A DNA stretch of 64,000 bases. It comes from Rheinheimera nanhaiensis E407-8. Lineage in GTDB: Bacteria; Pseudomonadota; Gammaproteobacteria; Enterobacterales; Alteromonadaceae. Both the position numbers and the translations under genes were made by a program. Under the pieces are notes generated by a model, which was not told where the DNA came from, made no database searches, and saw nothing but the letters and a program-made list of their open reading frames with translations. Within the stretch, counting starts at the first letter, position 1. Each line of letters starts with the position of its first letter. Location: the NCBI RefSeq assembly GCF_000296695.1, contig NZ_BAFK01000017.1, positions 21,816 to 85,815 of the forward strand. Direction: 5' to 3'. Shown here piece after piece: positions 53,673 to 64,000 of the stretch.

Positions 53673-56189
53673 ATGTCTGCCGTATCACAATTAAGCCATG
53701 ATGATAACGATCCGATCGTTGCCTCTATTCTGGGTAAAAAGCCCGTGTGCTGCAGTGCCAGACAAAGTGTAGGTGATGCCTCAAGGCTGATGCGGCAATA
53801 CGCTATCAGCTGTATTTTGATTACCGAAGATGACGGTACTGTATGTGGCATCTGGACGGCGGCGGATGCCCGTAAGCTGGATTTCAGCCAAGCGGATACG
53901 GCCAAGACACCTCTTAGCCGGGTGATGAGCTCGCCGGTACGCAGCATTAGCGACACCACCAGGCTAAGCAGTGCCACCAGCACCATGTTGCAATATGGTA
54001 TCCGCCGTTTGCTGGTAACCGATAAACACAACCGCGCTGTGGGTCTGGTGACACAAACGGATATTATTCGCCAGCAGAAAATTGAATTCTATTTGCAATT
54101 CCGTGATGTCGGCTCTTGCCTGAACTCGGCGCCGCTGCAACTGGGCGCCCAGTTACCGCTGGGCGATGCGGTTAAGCAGATGCAACAACAGGATGTCGAT
54201 GCTGCCGTAGTGATCTTTGCTGACAGCAGTCAGGGCATTGTCACTGAGCATGATCTGATCCATTATCTGGCCCAGCAAAAAAATTGTCGCACTGTTGGCG
54301 AGCTGGCCAGCCGGTCTGTGCTCACGGTAGGTCACACCACCACATTAGTGCAGGCGGTAAAATTATTAACCGAGCACCAGCTAAGGCACTTAGCGGTAAA
54401 GCAAGGCCAGACACTGCAAGGCATTTTGTCCTTTACCGATATCCTGCGAAATGTTGAACACGCCTATGTTGATCAGCTGCGAACAGCCTTAGTGGCGCGC
54501 GACGCCGCACTGCGTACCTCGGCAGATTATTTACGCTTAGCACATAAAGTGATTGATGCCTCGCTGGACGGCATTATGATCACCGACAGCAAAGGCATTA
54601 TTCAGTCAGTTAACCCCAGCTTTAGCCAGATCACCGGTTTTAGCCGGCATGAGGTTATCGGCCAGAGCCCGCGCCTGCTTAGCTCAGGCCGGCATCAGGC
54701 TGAGTTCTATCAGCAAATGTGGCAGATATTACTGCAGCAGGGGCGCTGGCAAGGTGAGATCTGGAACCGGCGTAAAAACGGCGATATCTATCCACAGTGG
54801 TTAACCATTACCGCTATTCGCGACGAGCAGCAACAAATCAGTCAGTTTGCCGCCATTTTCAGTGATATCACGACACGCAAACAGCAAGAGCAGAAAATCC
54901 ACCAACTGGCCTACATTGATGAGTTAACCGGGCTGGCCAACCGACGGATGTTTTTCGACCGCCTGCAGCTCAGCCTGGCCAATGCCCACCGCCATCAGCA
55001 TAAGCTGGCGGTGATGTTTCTTGATCTGGATTTATTTAAGCGTATTAATGACACCCTGGGCCATCAGGCCGGCGATCAGGCGTTAAAAGAAGTGGCCAGG
55101 CGCATTGGGGCAACGGTACGTGAAGGCGAGTCTGTCGCCAGGCTGGGCGGCGACGAGTTCACTATTTTATTGCCTGAGCTGGATAACAGCAGCTCTCTGG
55201 CGCAACTGGCCCGACGTATCATTGCGCAGATTGAACAACCGGTAAACTTGCTTGGCCAGGAGTTCTTTCTTACCACCAGCATTGGTATCGCAATTTATCC
55301 ACAAGATGGCGAAAGTGCCGAACAACTGGTAAAACACGCCGACGTGGCGATGTATCAGGCCAAAAGCAGTGGCCGTAACCAGTTTTGCTTTTATCAGGCC
55401 AGTGCCGGCCAGCAAAATGCCGATGAATTAAAACTGGAGCAGGCCCTGCGTGAAGCGTTAAAACATCAGCAGCTGCAGTTGCATTATCAACCCAAATTCG
55501 CGCTGGCCAGTAACCACATAGTAGGTTTTGAAGCGCTGGTACGTTGGCAGCACCCACAGCTGGGGCAGGTATCTCCTGGCCGCTTTATTCCACTGGCAGA
55601 AAAGCTTGGCTTAATTTCTACGCTGGGCGAGCAGGTATTACAGCAAGTATGTCAGCAGCAACAGCAATGGCAGCATCTGGCACTGCCGGTGTCGGTCAAT
55701 ATCTCCGCCCTGCAACTGGCCGATGCCGACTTTGTCTCGCGTTTGCAGCATATAGTGCAACAAGCCGGCATAGCACCCGGGTTGCTTGAACTTGAACTGA
55801 CCGAAAGCTGTCTGATCCACGAGCAGGCAGAGCAAACGCTGAATCAACTAACCCAACTCAAAGCACTGGGGTTTAAATTATCCATAGACGATTTTGGCAC
55901 CGGTTATTCTTCGCTGTCTTACCTGCGCCGCCTGCCAATTGACACGTTAAAAATTGATCAAAGCTTTGTGCAGGATCTGCCGGGCAATATCAGTGCCTGC
56001 CAAATTGCCAGCGCCATTATTGCTATGGCCAAAGCGCTCGGGCTTGATGTTATTGCCGAAGGCATTGAGCACCAGCAACAGCTGGACTTTTTGCTGCAGG
56101 CAGGCTGTGATAAAGGCCAGGGTTATCTGGTGTCAGCGCCACGGCCGGCGCAGGATTTTACCAAAGCGTTATCTGCAGAAAACTATTAA
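53673..56189 (+). CDS. CBS-PAS-GGDEF-EAL cyclic di-GMP signalling protein
   Basis: The product has 838 residues from the ATG at 53673 (preceded by CAGG; the frame is open to a GTG at 53625). There are four CBS motifs (about 20-260), a PAS domain (about 285-405: IDASLDGIMITDSKGIIQSV), a GGDEF domain with the intact ARLGGDEF motif (about 485-495), and an EAL domain with EALVRW and the DDFGTGYSS loop (about 600-825). Both catalytic motifs are intact, so synthesis and breakdown of c-di-GMP are possible. There are no membrane segments; it is cytosolic, and the signal sensed by CBS and PAS is unknown. Confidence 0.92.
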   Translation: MSAVSQLSHDDNDPIVASILGKKPVCCSARQSVGDASRLMRQYAISCILITEDDGTVCGIWTAADARKLDFSQADTAKTPLSRVMSSPVRSISDTTRLSSATSTMLQYGIRRLLVTDKHNRAVGLVTQTDIIRQQKIEFYLQFRDVGSCLNSAPLQLGAQLPLGDAVKQMQQQDVDAAVVIFADSSQGIVTEHDLIHYLAQQKNCRTVGELASRSVLTVGHTTTLVQAVKLLTEHQLRHLAVKQGQTLQGILSFTDILRNVEHAYVDQLRTALVARDAALRTSADYLRLAHKVIDASLDGIMITDSKGIIQSVNPSFSQITGFSRHEVIGQSPRLLSSGRHQAEFYQQMWQILLQQGRWQGEIWNRRKNGDIYPQWLTITAIRDEQQQISQFAAIFSDITTRKQQEQKIHQLAYIDELTGLANRRMFFDRLQLSLANAHRHQHKLAVMFLDLDLFKRINDTLGHQAGDQALKEVARRIGATVREGESVARLGGDEFTILLPELDNSSSLAQLARRIIAQIEQPVNLLGQEFFLTTSIGIAIYPQDGESAEQLVKHADVAMYQAKSSGRNQFCFYQASAGQQNADELKLEQALREALKHQQLQLHYQPKFALASNHIVGFEALVRWQHPQLGQVSPGRFIPLAEKLGLISTLGEQVLQQVCQQQQQWQHLALPVSVNISALQLADADFVSRLQHIVQQAGIAPGLLELELTESCLIHEQAEQTLNQLTQLKALGFKLSIDDFGTGYSSLSYLRRLPIDTLKIDQSFVQDLPGNISACQIASAIIAMAKALGLDVIAEGIEHQQQLDFLLQAGCDKGQGYLVSAPRPAQDFTKALSAENY

Positions 56190-56242
56190 GCCGGTAATCT
56201 CTGCGTAAGCCAGCTTTGCATAGCGGAGGCTATTGCCTATAT

Positions 56243-56261
56243 TTAACTAAGTTTTAGTTAA
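56243..56261. promoter_or_regulatory. Palindrome TTAACTAA-GTT-TTAGTTAA, possible operator
   Basis: A perfect 8+8 inverted repeat with a three-base centre lies 15 bp upstream of a small ORF. It is too short-looped and AT-rich for a terminator, so an operator for a dimeric repressor is the more likely reading. No regulator can be assigned. Confidence 0.4.
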
Positions 56262-56275
56262 GGTAAAATAACCGC

Positions 56276-56449
56276 ATGACGCGTCCAAAGGATACTGAAC
56301 CTGAGAACCGTTCACCAGCTAGCCAACCTAAACAACACAAGCCCTTATCGCACCGGGATGCTGAAGCTGCCTGCCCTGACGACGGCTCTGTTTGTGGTGA
56401 AGAAGATCCGGGTTCGGCACTGGAGAGCCTGATGGATGATGATAAGTAA
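56276..56449 (+). CDS. Candidate small acidic protein (57 residues)
   Basis: An ATG at 56276 opens 57 codons ending at TAA 56447-56449. An AAGG lies at 56260-56263, 12 bp upstream, a little far. The product is hydrophilic: MTRPKDTEPENRSPASQPKQ at the start, a CPDDGSVCGEED middle with two cysteines, and an acidic end SALESLMDDDK. No family is recognised. Its clean acidic C-terminus and the upstream palindrome make a real gene plausible but unproven. Confidence 0.4.
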   Translation: MTRPKDTEPENRSPASQPKQHKPLSHRDAEAACPDDGSVCGEEDPGSALESLMDDDK

Positions 56450-56688
56450 GGCGTTCATATGGATATGAGAGAAATAACAAAGGGGGATAACGTTGATCCT
56501 CTACCCAATCGTACCGGTTATAAATCGGCATAGCTCGTATGCATGAAACCGCCCTGGCAATAGCATTCTTTTTTGCTTCGTATTAGCTGCATCGACGACC
56601 TTGCTCCCTAGCTGTTACACTACGGCTAAACACCTGGTTTCATCATTAGCCAAATCAATATTTCACATTACAACGCAGGATATAAAAA

Positions 56689-58122
56689 TTGAACCAACAG
56701 CCTACGTTCTATTTTCACGACTATGAAACCTGGGGCGCCGATCCTAAACGCGACCGCCCGGCGCAATTCGCCGGTATCCGTACCGATTTAGACCTGAATA
56801 TTATTGGCGAGCCGGATGTCTGGTATTGCCAGCTGGCCAACGATTACCTGCCGCACCCGCAAGCCGCACTGATTACCGGTTTAACCCCGCAGCTGTGCAA
56901 TAAAAAAGGCCTGAGCGAAACCGAGTTTATGCAGCGCATTCTCTCGCGTTTTAGCGAGCCAAACAGCTGTGTGCTGGGCTATAACAACCTGCGCTTTGAT
57001 GATGAAGTCACCCGTTACAGCTTGTACCGCAACTTTTACGAGCCTTATGGCCGCGAGTGGCAAAACGGTAACAGCCGCTGGGATTTAATCGACATGGTAC
57101 GCGCCTGCTATGCCTTGCGCCCCGACGGCATTAACTGGCCACGGCGCGAAGACGGCAGCCCCAGCTTTAAACTGGAAGAGCTGACGAAGGCTAACGGCTT
57201 AGCGCATGAAAATGCCCATGATGCGCTATCTGATGTCTATGCCACCATTGCCATCGCCAAACTGATAAAACAAAAGCAGCCGAAACTCTTTAGCTATTTA
57301 TTTGAGCTGCGTAAAAAGGCCAAAGTAGCCGAGCTGATTGACGTGGCAGGTATGACACCGCTGGTACATGTGTCATCCAAGTTTCCTGCTACCCAAGGCT
57401 GTGTTAGCTGGGTGGTGCCGCTGGCATTTCACCCGACGAATAAAAACGCGGTGATTTGCTACAACTTACAGGCTGATCCAACCCCATTGCTGGAAGACGA
57501 TAGCACCACCCTGCAGCAAAAGCTGTACACCAAAACCGCTGATCTGGCCGATGGCGAGCAGCGCCTGGGCTTAAAGCTGATCCATTTAAATAAATGTCCG
57601 GTGTTAGCACCGGCAAAAACCCTGACGGAAGAGCGCGCAGCACAGTTTGGTATTGACCGGGCACAGTGCCTTAAGCATCTGGATTTTTTACGCCAGCATC
57701 GCGCTACCCAGGCCAAAGCCATTGAGTTATACCAGCAGCTAAATGAGTTTCCTGTTGAAACCAACCCGGATTATCAGCTATACAGCGGTTTTATCAGCGA
57801 TGGTGATAAACAGAAAATGGCGCAATTACATCAGCTAACGCCAGAGCAACTGGCGGTAAACGCGCCGGTATTCAGCGACGAGCGCTTAAATGGCCTGCTG
57901 TTTTTATACCGTGCCCGTAATTACCCCTACTGCCTGACCGACAGCGAGCAGCAAAAGTGGCAGCGCTACCGCACTGATAAACTCATGCATGGGCTGGATA
58001 ACCCCAATTTAACGATGGAAGACTTTAGCCTGGCGCTGGAAAATCTGGCACATGAGCATGCCAGTGACGAGCAGAAAATGAAAATTCTTAAGTCGCTTTA
58101 TTTATACGTGCAGAGCTTATAA
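56689..58122 (+). CDS. sbcB: Exodeoxyribonuclease I
   Basis: The product has 477 residues, matching E. coli SbcB (475). It is a DnaQ-like 3'-5' exonuclease with motif I FHDYETWG (Asp and Glu), motif II around GYNNLRFDDEVTRYSLYRNF and motif III HDALSDVYATIAIAKL. It degrades single-stranded DNA 3' to 5' in recombination and mismatch repair. The start is a TTG at 56689 with GCAGGA eight bases upstream; no ATG is suitably placed. It is separate from the thi genes that follow. Confidence 0.95.
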   Translation: MNQQPTFYFHDYETWGADPKRDRPAQFAGIRTDLDLNIIGEPDVWYCQLANDYLPHPQAALITGLTPQLCNKKGLSETEFMQRILSRFSEPNSCVLGYNNLRFDDEVTRYSLYRNFYEPYGREWQNGNSRWDLIDMVRACYALRPDGINWPRREDGSPSFKLEELTKANGLAHENAHDALSDVYATIAIAKLIKQKQPKLFSYLFELRKKAKVAELIDVAGMTPLVHVSSKFPATQGCVSWVVPLAFHPTNKNAVICYNLQADPTPLLEDDSTTLQQKLYTKTADLADGEQRLGLKLIHLNKCPVLAPAKTLTEERAAQFGIDRAQCLKHLDFLRQHRATQAKAIELYQQLNEFPVETNPDYQLYSGFISDGDKQKMAQLHQLTPEQLAVNAPVFSDERLNGLLFLYRARNYPYCLTDSEQQKWQRYRTDKLMHGLDNPNLTMEDFSLALENLAHEHASDEQKMKILKSLYLYVQSL

Positions 58123-58204
58123 CTCTATCCGTCATGCTGCGCAAAGCGAAGCCGGTAACCCCGTTTGCGCAGCCACAGAGTGTCTGAGCGAACAACCTGA
58201 GCGA

Positions 58205-58269
58205 CAAATTCGTCTGGAACGAATTTGAACAGCTTTAGCTGGCCTTGGTGCCGGACAGGATAGTCCGGC
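58205..58269. repeat. Two adjacent perfect hairpins between sbcB and the TPP riboswitch
   Basis: CAAATTCGT/ACGAATTTG (58205-58227, five-base loop) and GCCGGAC/GTCCGGC (58250-58269, six-base loop) lie in the 240 bases between sbcB and the riboswitch. Neither has a T-tract. They could be part of a small repeat element or the sbcB 3' end. I could not check for other copies in the genome. Confidence 0.45.
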
Positions 58270-58362
58270 ATAGTTGCTGTGGCGAGCACAACGGATGTTA
58301 GCGGCTCAAGCTTTTAAACATCGCTATTGAATTTCGTTAGCAATAAGTGAATACTTAGCGCC

Positions 58363-58460
58363 ATCTTGTCGGAGTGCCCAGCTGTTTACAGCGGGCTGAG
58401 ACCGTGAAAACGGGATCCGTTGAACCTGATCAGGCTAATACCTGCGAAGGGAAACAAGGG
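58363..58460 (+). promoter_or_regulatory. TPP riboswitch (THI element)
   Basis: The conserved core is easily seen: GGAGTGCC, then GGGCTGAGA, then GATCCGTTGAACCTGATCAG and TACCTGCGAAGGGAA. The outer helix pairs CTTGT (58365-58369) with ACAAG (58454-58458). It binds thiamine diphosphate and lies 108 bp upstream of the thiC start. The motif is diagnostic. Confidence 0.96.
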
Positions 58461-58527
58461 GAACTACAGCATTTAACCCAAGCCAAATCCGTCCGTCGGA
58501 TCGGCTGACTGTTATAACCTGCCCCCA

Positions 58528-61833
<3,306 letters not shown>

Positions 61834-61853
<20 letters not shown>

Positions 61854-62034
61854 GCAATGGCTGCAGTTAACCGCCAGCTGCACGGTGGCCGAGCTGCTAC
61901 AGCAACAGCAAATACCGCCGCAGGGGCTGGCAGTAGCCATCAACAACACCGTCATTGCCAAACGGCAATGGCCAGCGCAGCAGCTTAACGACAACGACTG
62001 CGTAAACATCTTTCATATCGTAACCGGGGGCTAA
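61834..62034 (+). CDS. thiS: Thiazole-forming sulfur carrier protein ThiS
   Basis: The product is a 66-residue ubiquitin-like protein ending in the diglycine TGG that is converted to a thiocarboxylate for thiazole synthesis. [12 protein letters not shown] and the [20 protein letters not shown] segment fit the family. It overlaps thiDE by 20 bp and lies 2 bp before thiG. The activating adenylyltransferase ThiF is not in this operon. Confidence 0.95.
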
Positions 62035-62036
62035 TA

Positions 62037-62804
62037 ATGCTACGCATCGCCGATAAAACCTTTAGCAGCCGCCTGTTACTGGGCAGCGGGAAATTTGCCA
62101 GCCCGCAATTAATGCAGCAGGCCATAGCCGCCAGTGGCACCCAGATGGTCACGCTGGCGTTAAAACGGCTTCAGCTGGATAAACCACAGGATGACTTACT
62201 GTCACCACTTAAGGCAATGAATATTCAGCTGTTACCCAATACCTCGGGCGCCAAAACCGCACAAGAGGCCATTTTTGCTGCCGAGCTGGCACGCGAAGCG
62301 CTGCAAACCCCCTGGCTAAAGCTGGAGATTCATCCGGATCCGCGCTACTTAATGCCAGATCCTATAGAAACCCTGCTGGCAGCTGAGCAACTGGTGAAGC
62401 TGGGTTTTGTCGTACTGCCCTACTGCAGTGCCGACCCGGTACTGTGTAAACGGCTGGAACAAGTAGGCTGCGCCGCTGTGATGCCGCTCGGCGCTGCTAT
62501 CGGCAGCAATCAGGGCCTGCAAACCCGCGCTATGCTTGAGATTATTGTCGAGCAAGCCACAGTGCCGGTGATCATAGACGCCGGCCTTGGCGCGCCCTCG
62601 CATGCCGCCGCGGCAATGGAGCTGGGCGCCGCAGCGGTGCTGGTTAATACCGCCATCGCTGCAAGCGCAGATCCGGTTGTTATGGCCGGTGCTTTCTCGC
62701 AAGCAGTAAACGCCGGGCGCACCGCCTACAAAGCGGGTTTAGCAACAACACAGCTACATGCTACCGCTTCAAGTCCGCTAACAGATTTTTTGGCGGCACT
62801 ATGA
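62037..62804 (+). CDS. thiG: Thiazole synthase ThiG
   Basis: The product has 255 residues, a TIM-barrel enzyme that builds the thiazole ring from deoxyxylulose phosphate, ThiS thiocarboxylate and dehydroglycine. [19 protein letters not shown], the [20 protein letters not shown] block, and [20 protein letters not shown] near the active site are conserved. It overlaps thiH by 4 bp. Confidence 0.96.
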   Translation: MLRIADKTFSSRLLLGSGKFASPQLMQQAIAASGTQMVTLALKRLQLDKPQDDLLSPLKAMNIQLLPNTSGAKTAQEAIFAAELAREALQTPWLKLEIHPDPRYLMPDPIETLLAAEQLVKLGFVVLPYCSADPVLCKRLEQVGCAAVMPLGAAIGSNQGLQTRAMLEIIVEQATVPVIIDAGLGAPSHAAAAMELGAAAVLVNTAIAASADPVVMAGAFSQAVNAGRTAYKAGLATTQLHATASSPLTDFLAAL

Positions 62805-63913
62805 GTTTTAATACACAATGGCAACAACAAGACTGGTTCGAGTTACAGCTACAAAGCCGCAACTTTTCAACAGCTCAGGTGCATACAGCACTGCATAAAC
62901 CGCGTTTAACACTGAGTGACTTACAGGCGCTGCTGTCTCCGGCCGCTTTGCCTTTGTTACCTGTGCTGGCAACCAAAGCACAACAGCTAACCCGGCAACG
63001 GTTTGGCCACAGCGTGCAGTTTTATGCGCCCTTGTATCTATCTAACCTTTGCGCCAACGAATGCACTTACTGCGGTTTTTCCCTCAGTCAAAAAGTAAAG
63101 CGGCGCACCTTAAACCTTGCAGAAATAGAGCAGGAATGCCGCGCTGTTAAAGCACTGGGTATAGATCAGGTGTTGCTGGTAACCGGTGAGCATGAACGCA
63201 AAGTCGGTATCGACTATTTTTGCGATGTGTTGCCATTAGTCCGCAGATACTTCAGCAGCGTGCAGCTAGAAGTGCAGCCGCTAAGCAGCGCTGAATATGT
63301 CCGGCTAAAACATCTTGGTGTCGATGCAGTGATGCTGTATCAGGAAACCTATAATGCTGCAGCGTACCAGCAGTACCATTTAAAGGGTAAAAAAAGCGAT
63401 ATCCACTGGCGGCTGGATGCACCGGACAGAGTGGGCCAGGCCGGTATTGATAAAATTGGCCTCGGTATTTTACTGGGTCTTAGTGACTGGCGTACCGATG
63501 CCATTATGCTGGCGCAGCATCTGCAATATTTACAAAAACACTACTGGCAATGCCGTTTTAGCTTATCCGTGCCTAGAATACGCCCGTGCAGTGGTGGTAA
63601 CGAGGTAGTAAATCCAATCAGCGATAAAGAACTGATCCAGCTGATTTGTGCCTTTCGCCTGTTTGCCCCTGAGCTTGAGATCAGCCTGTCCACCCGCGAG
63701 TCTGCTATCTTTCGCCAGCATGTGGTGCCACTGGCTATCACCAGTGTCAGTGCCGGCTCAAAAACCCAACCAGGCGGTTACAGTGTTGAGCCACAGAACC
63801 TCGAGCAATTTAGTATTGACGACAACCGCGCGCCGGCAGAGGTAGCCAAAGCTCTGATGCAACAAGGTTTACAACCGGTTTGGAAAGATTGGGACAGCTT
63901 TTTAGGCCGCTAA
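62801..63913 (+). CDS. thiH: 2-iminoacetate synthase ThiH
   Basis: The product has 370 residues. It is a radical-SAM tyrosine lyase with the cluster motif [11 protein letters not shown] (CxxxCxxC). It supplies dehydroglycine to ThiG, so the pathway is of the anaerobic/facultative type rather than using glycine oxidase ThiO. It is the last gene of the operon, overlaps thiG by 4 bp, and ends just before a shared terminator. Confidence 0.96.
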   Translation: MSFNTQWQQQDWFELQLQSRNFSTAQVHTALHKPRLTLSDLQALLSPAALPLLPVLATKAQQLTRQRFGHSVQFYAPLYLSNLCANECTYCGFSLSQKVKRRTLNLAEIEQECRAVKALGIDQVLLVTGEHERKVGIDYFCDVLPLVRRYFSSVQLEVQPLSSAEYVRLKHLGVDAVMLYQETYNAAAYQQYHLKGKKSDIHWRLDAPDRVGQAGIDKIGLGILLGLSDWRTDAIMLAQHLQYLQKHYWQCRFSLSVPRIRPCSGGNEVVNPISDKELIQLICAFRLFAPELEISLSTRESAIFRQHVVPLAITSVSAGSKTQPGGYSVEPQNLEQFSIDDNRAPAEVAKALMQQGLQPVWKDWDSFLGR

Positions 63914-63918
63914 ACGCA

Positions 63919-63948
63919 AAAAGGCCTACCGGTTAGGGTAGGCCTTTT
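63919..63948. terminator. Bidirectional terminator between thiH and the rRNA operon
   Basis: AAAAGGCCTACC/GGTAGGCCTTTT with a six-base loop lies 5 bp after the thiH stop. On the minus strand the stem is followed by TTTTTGCG, just downstream of the 5S rRNA 3' end. It can therefore end both thi and rrn transcripts. Confidence 0.9.
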
Positions 63949-63960
63949 GCTTGAATTGGG

Positions 63961-64000
63961 AGCCTGGCGGTGAACTACTCTCGCATAGCGAATGCTACAC
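63961..64000 (-). rRNA. rrf: 5S rRNA, 3' end only
   Basis: Read on the minus strand, the last 40 bases give GTGTAGCATTCGCTATGCGA then GAGTAGTTCACCGCCAGGCT. This is the 3' part of a bacterial 5S rRNA (E. coli has GCGAGAGTAG and CTGCCAGGC at the same places). The rest of the gene, and presumably a 23S/16S operon, lies beyond the window. Confidence 0.92.

Larger units (their letters stand above)
56190..56688. other. Intergenic stretch holding a palindrome and possible small genes
   Basis: These 499 bases contain a perfect palindrome (56243-56261), a 57-codon candidate gene (56276-56449) and a 24-codon open frame (56459-56533, plus strand, ATG, no ribosome binding site). The last 150 bases show nothing further besides the sbcB ribosome binding site GCAGGA at 56675. 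Confidence 0.5.

Noticed and set aside
56328..56531. 67-codon open frame on the minus strand
   Set aside because: It is Pro/His/Arg-rich, as expected for the reverse of an Asp/Gly-rich frame, and the plus-strand small ORF is more gene-like.

Overview
The window is a chromosomal segment of about 50% GC from a gammaproteobacterium. Gene content and order (lolA-ftsK-lrp next to ald, YaeQ, PsiE, DUF4382 lipoprotein, secreted M17 peptidase, CBS-PAS-GGDEF-EAL protein, thi operon next to an rRNA operon) suggest the Alteromonadales/Rheinheimera-Arsukibacterium-Alishewanella group. That placement is an inference from recall and was not searched. About 50 protein genes, one tRNA-Pro(GGG), the 3' end of a 5S rRNA gene and one TPP riboswitch are visible.

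Left part (1-11.7 kb): the rarA start, lolA and ftsK run leftward. lrp diverges from an alanine dehydrogenase gene, followed by a cold-shock gene with a long leader. Next come a leftward acyltransferase/DMT transporter/small protein cluster, a secreted leucyl aminopeptidase, a second DMT transporter and a DUF4382 lipoprotein.

Accessory part (11.78-18.5 kb): directly after tRNA-Pro(GGG), GC content falls and two accessory modules follow. The first is a BcgI-like restriction-modification pair: one polypeptide with an N-terminal nuclease motif and an N6-adenine methyltransferase, and a two-half specificity subunit whose reading frame is broken by a single in-frame TGA. The second is a three-gene unit: a lipase-like serine hydrolase with a possible RelE/ParE-like N-terminal region, followed by two tandem paralogous cytosolic proteins with no recognised family. 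It is laid out like an effector with duplicated immunity genes. A 24-codon fragment of a chemoreceptor gene lies between the modules. No integrase or second att repeat was found. This region is the best candidate for an undescribed system.

Middle part (18.6-48 kb): housekeeping and physiology genes. These include an MCP, gamma-glutamyltransferase, PsiE, a PHB-depolymerase-like esterase, an MgtC/DUF4010 protein, YaeQ, GST, dcd-mrp diverging from metG, an MFS transporter, RlmI, YceI, PilZ, HrpA, isoaspartyl peptidase, a transglutaminase-like TPR lipoprotein, and two large uncharacterised proteins (a 702-residue EF-hand membrane protein and a roughly 490-residue protein).

Right part (48-64 kb): a leftward operon of gcdH, a fused alpha/beta 2-oxoacid dehydrogenase E1 and a FabD-like acyltransferase diverges from a LysR regulator. 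Then come a CBS-PAS-GGDEF-EAL protein, a possible small gene with an upstream palindrome, sbcB, and a TPP-riboswitch-controlled thiC-thiDE-thiS-thiG-thiH operon that ends tail to tail with an rRNA operon (5S end at the window edge).
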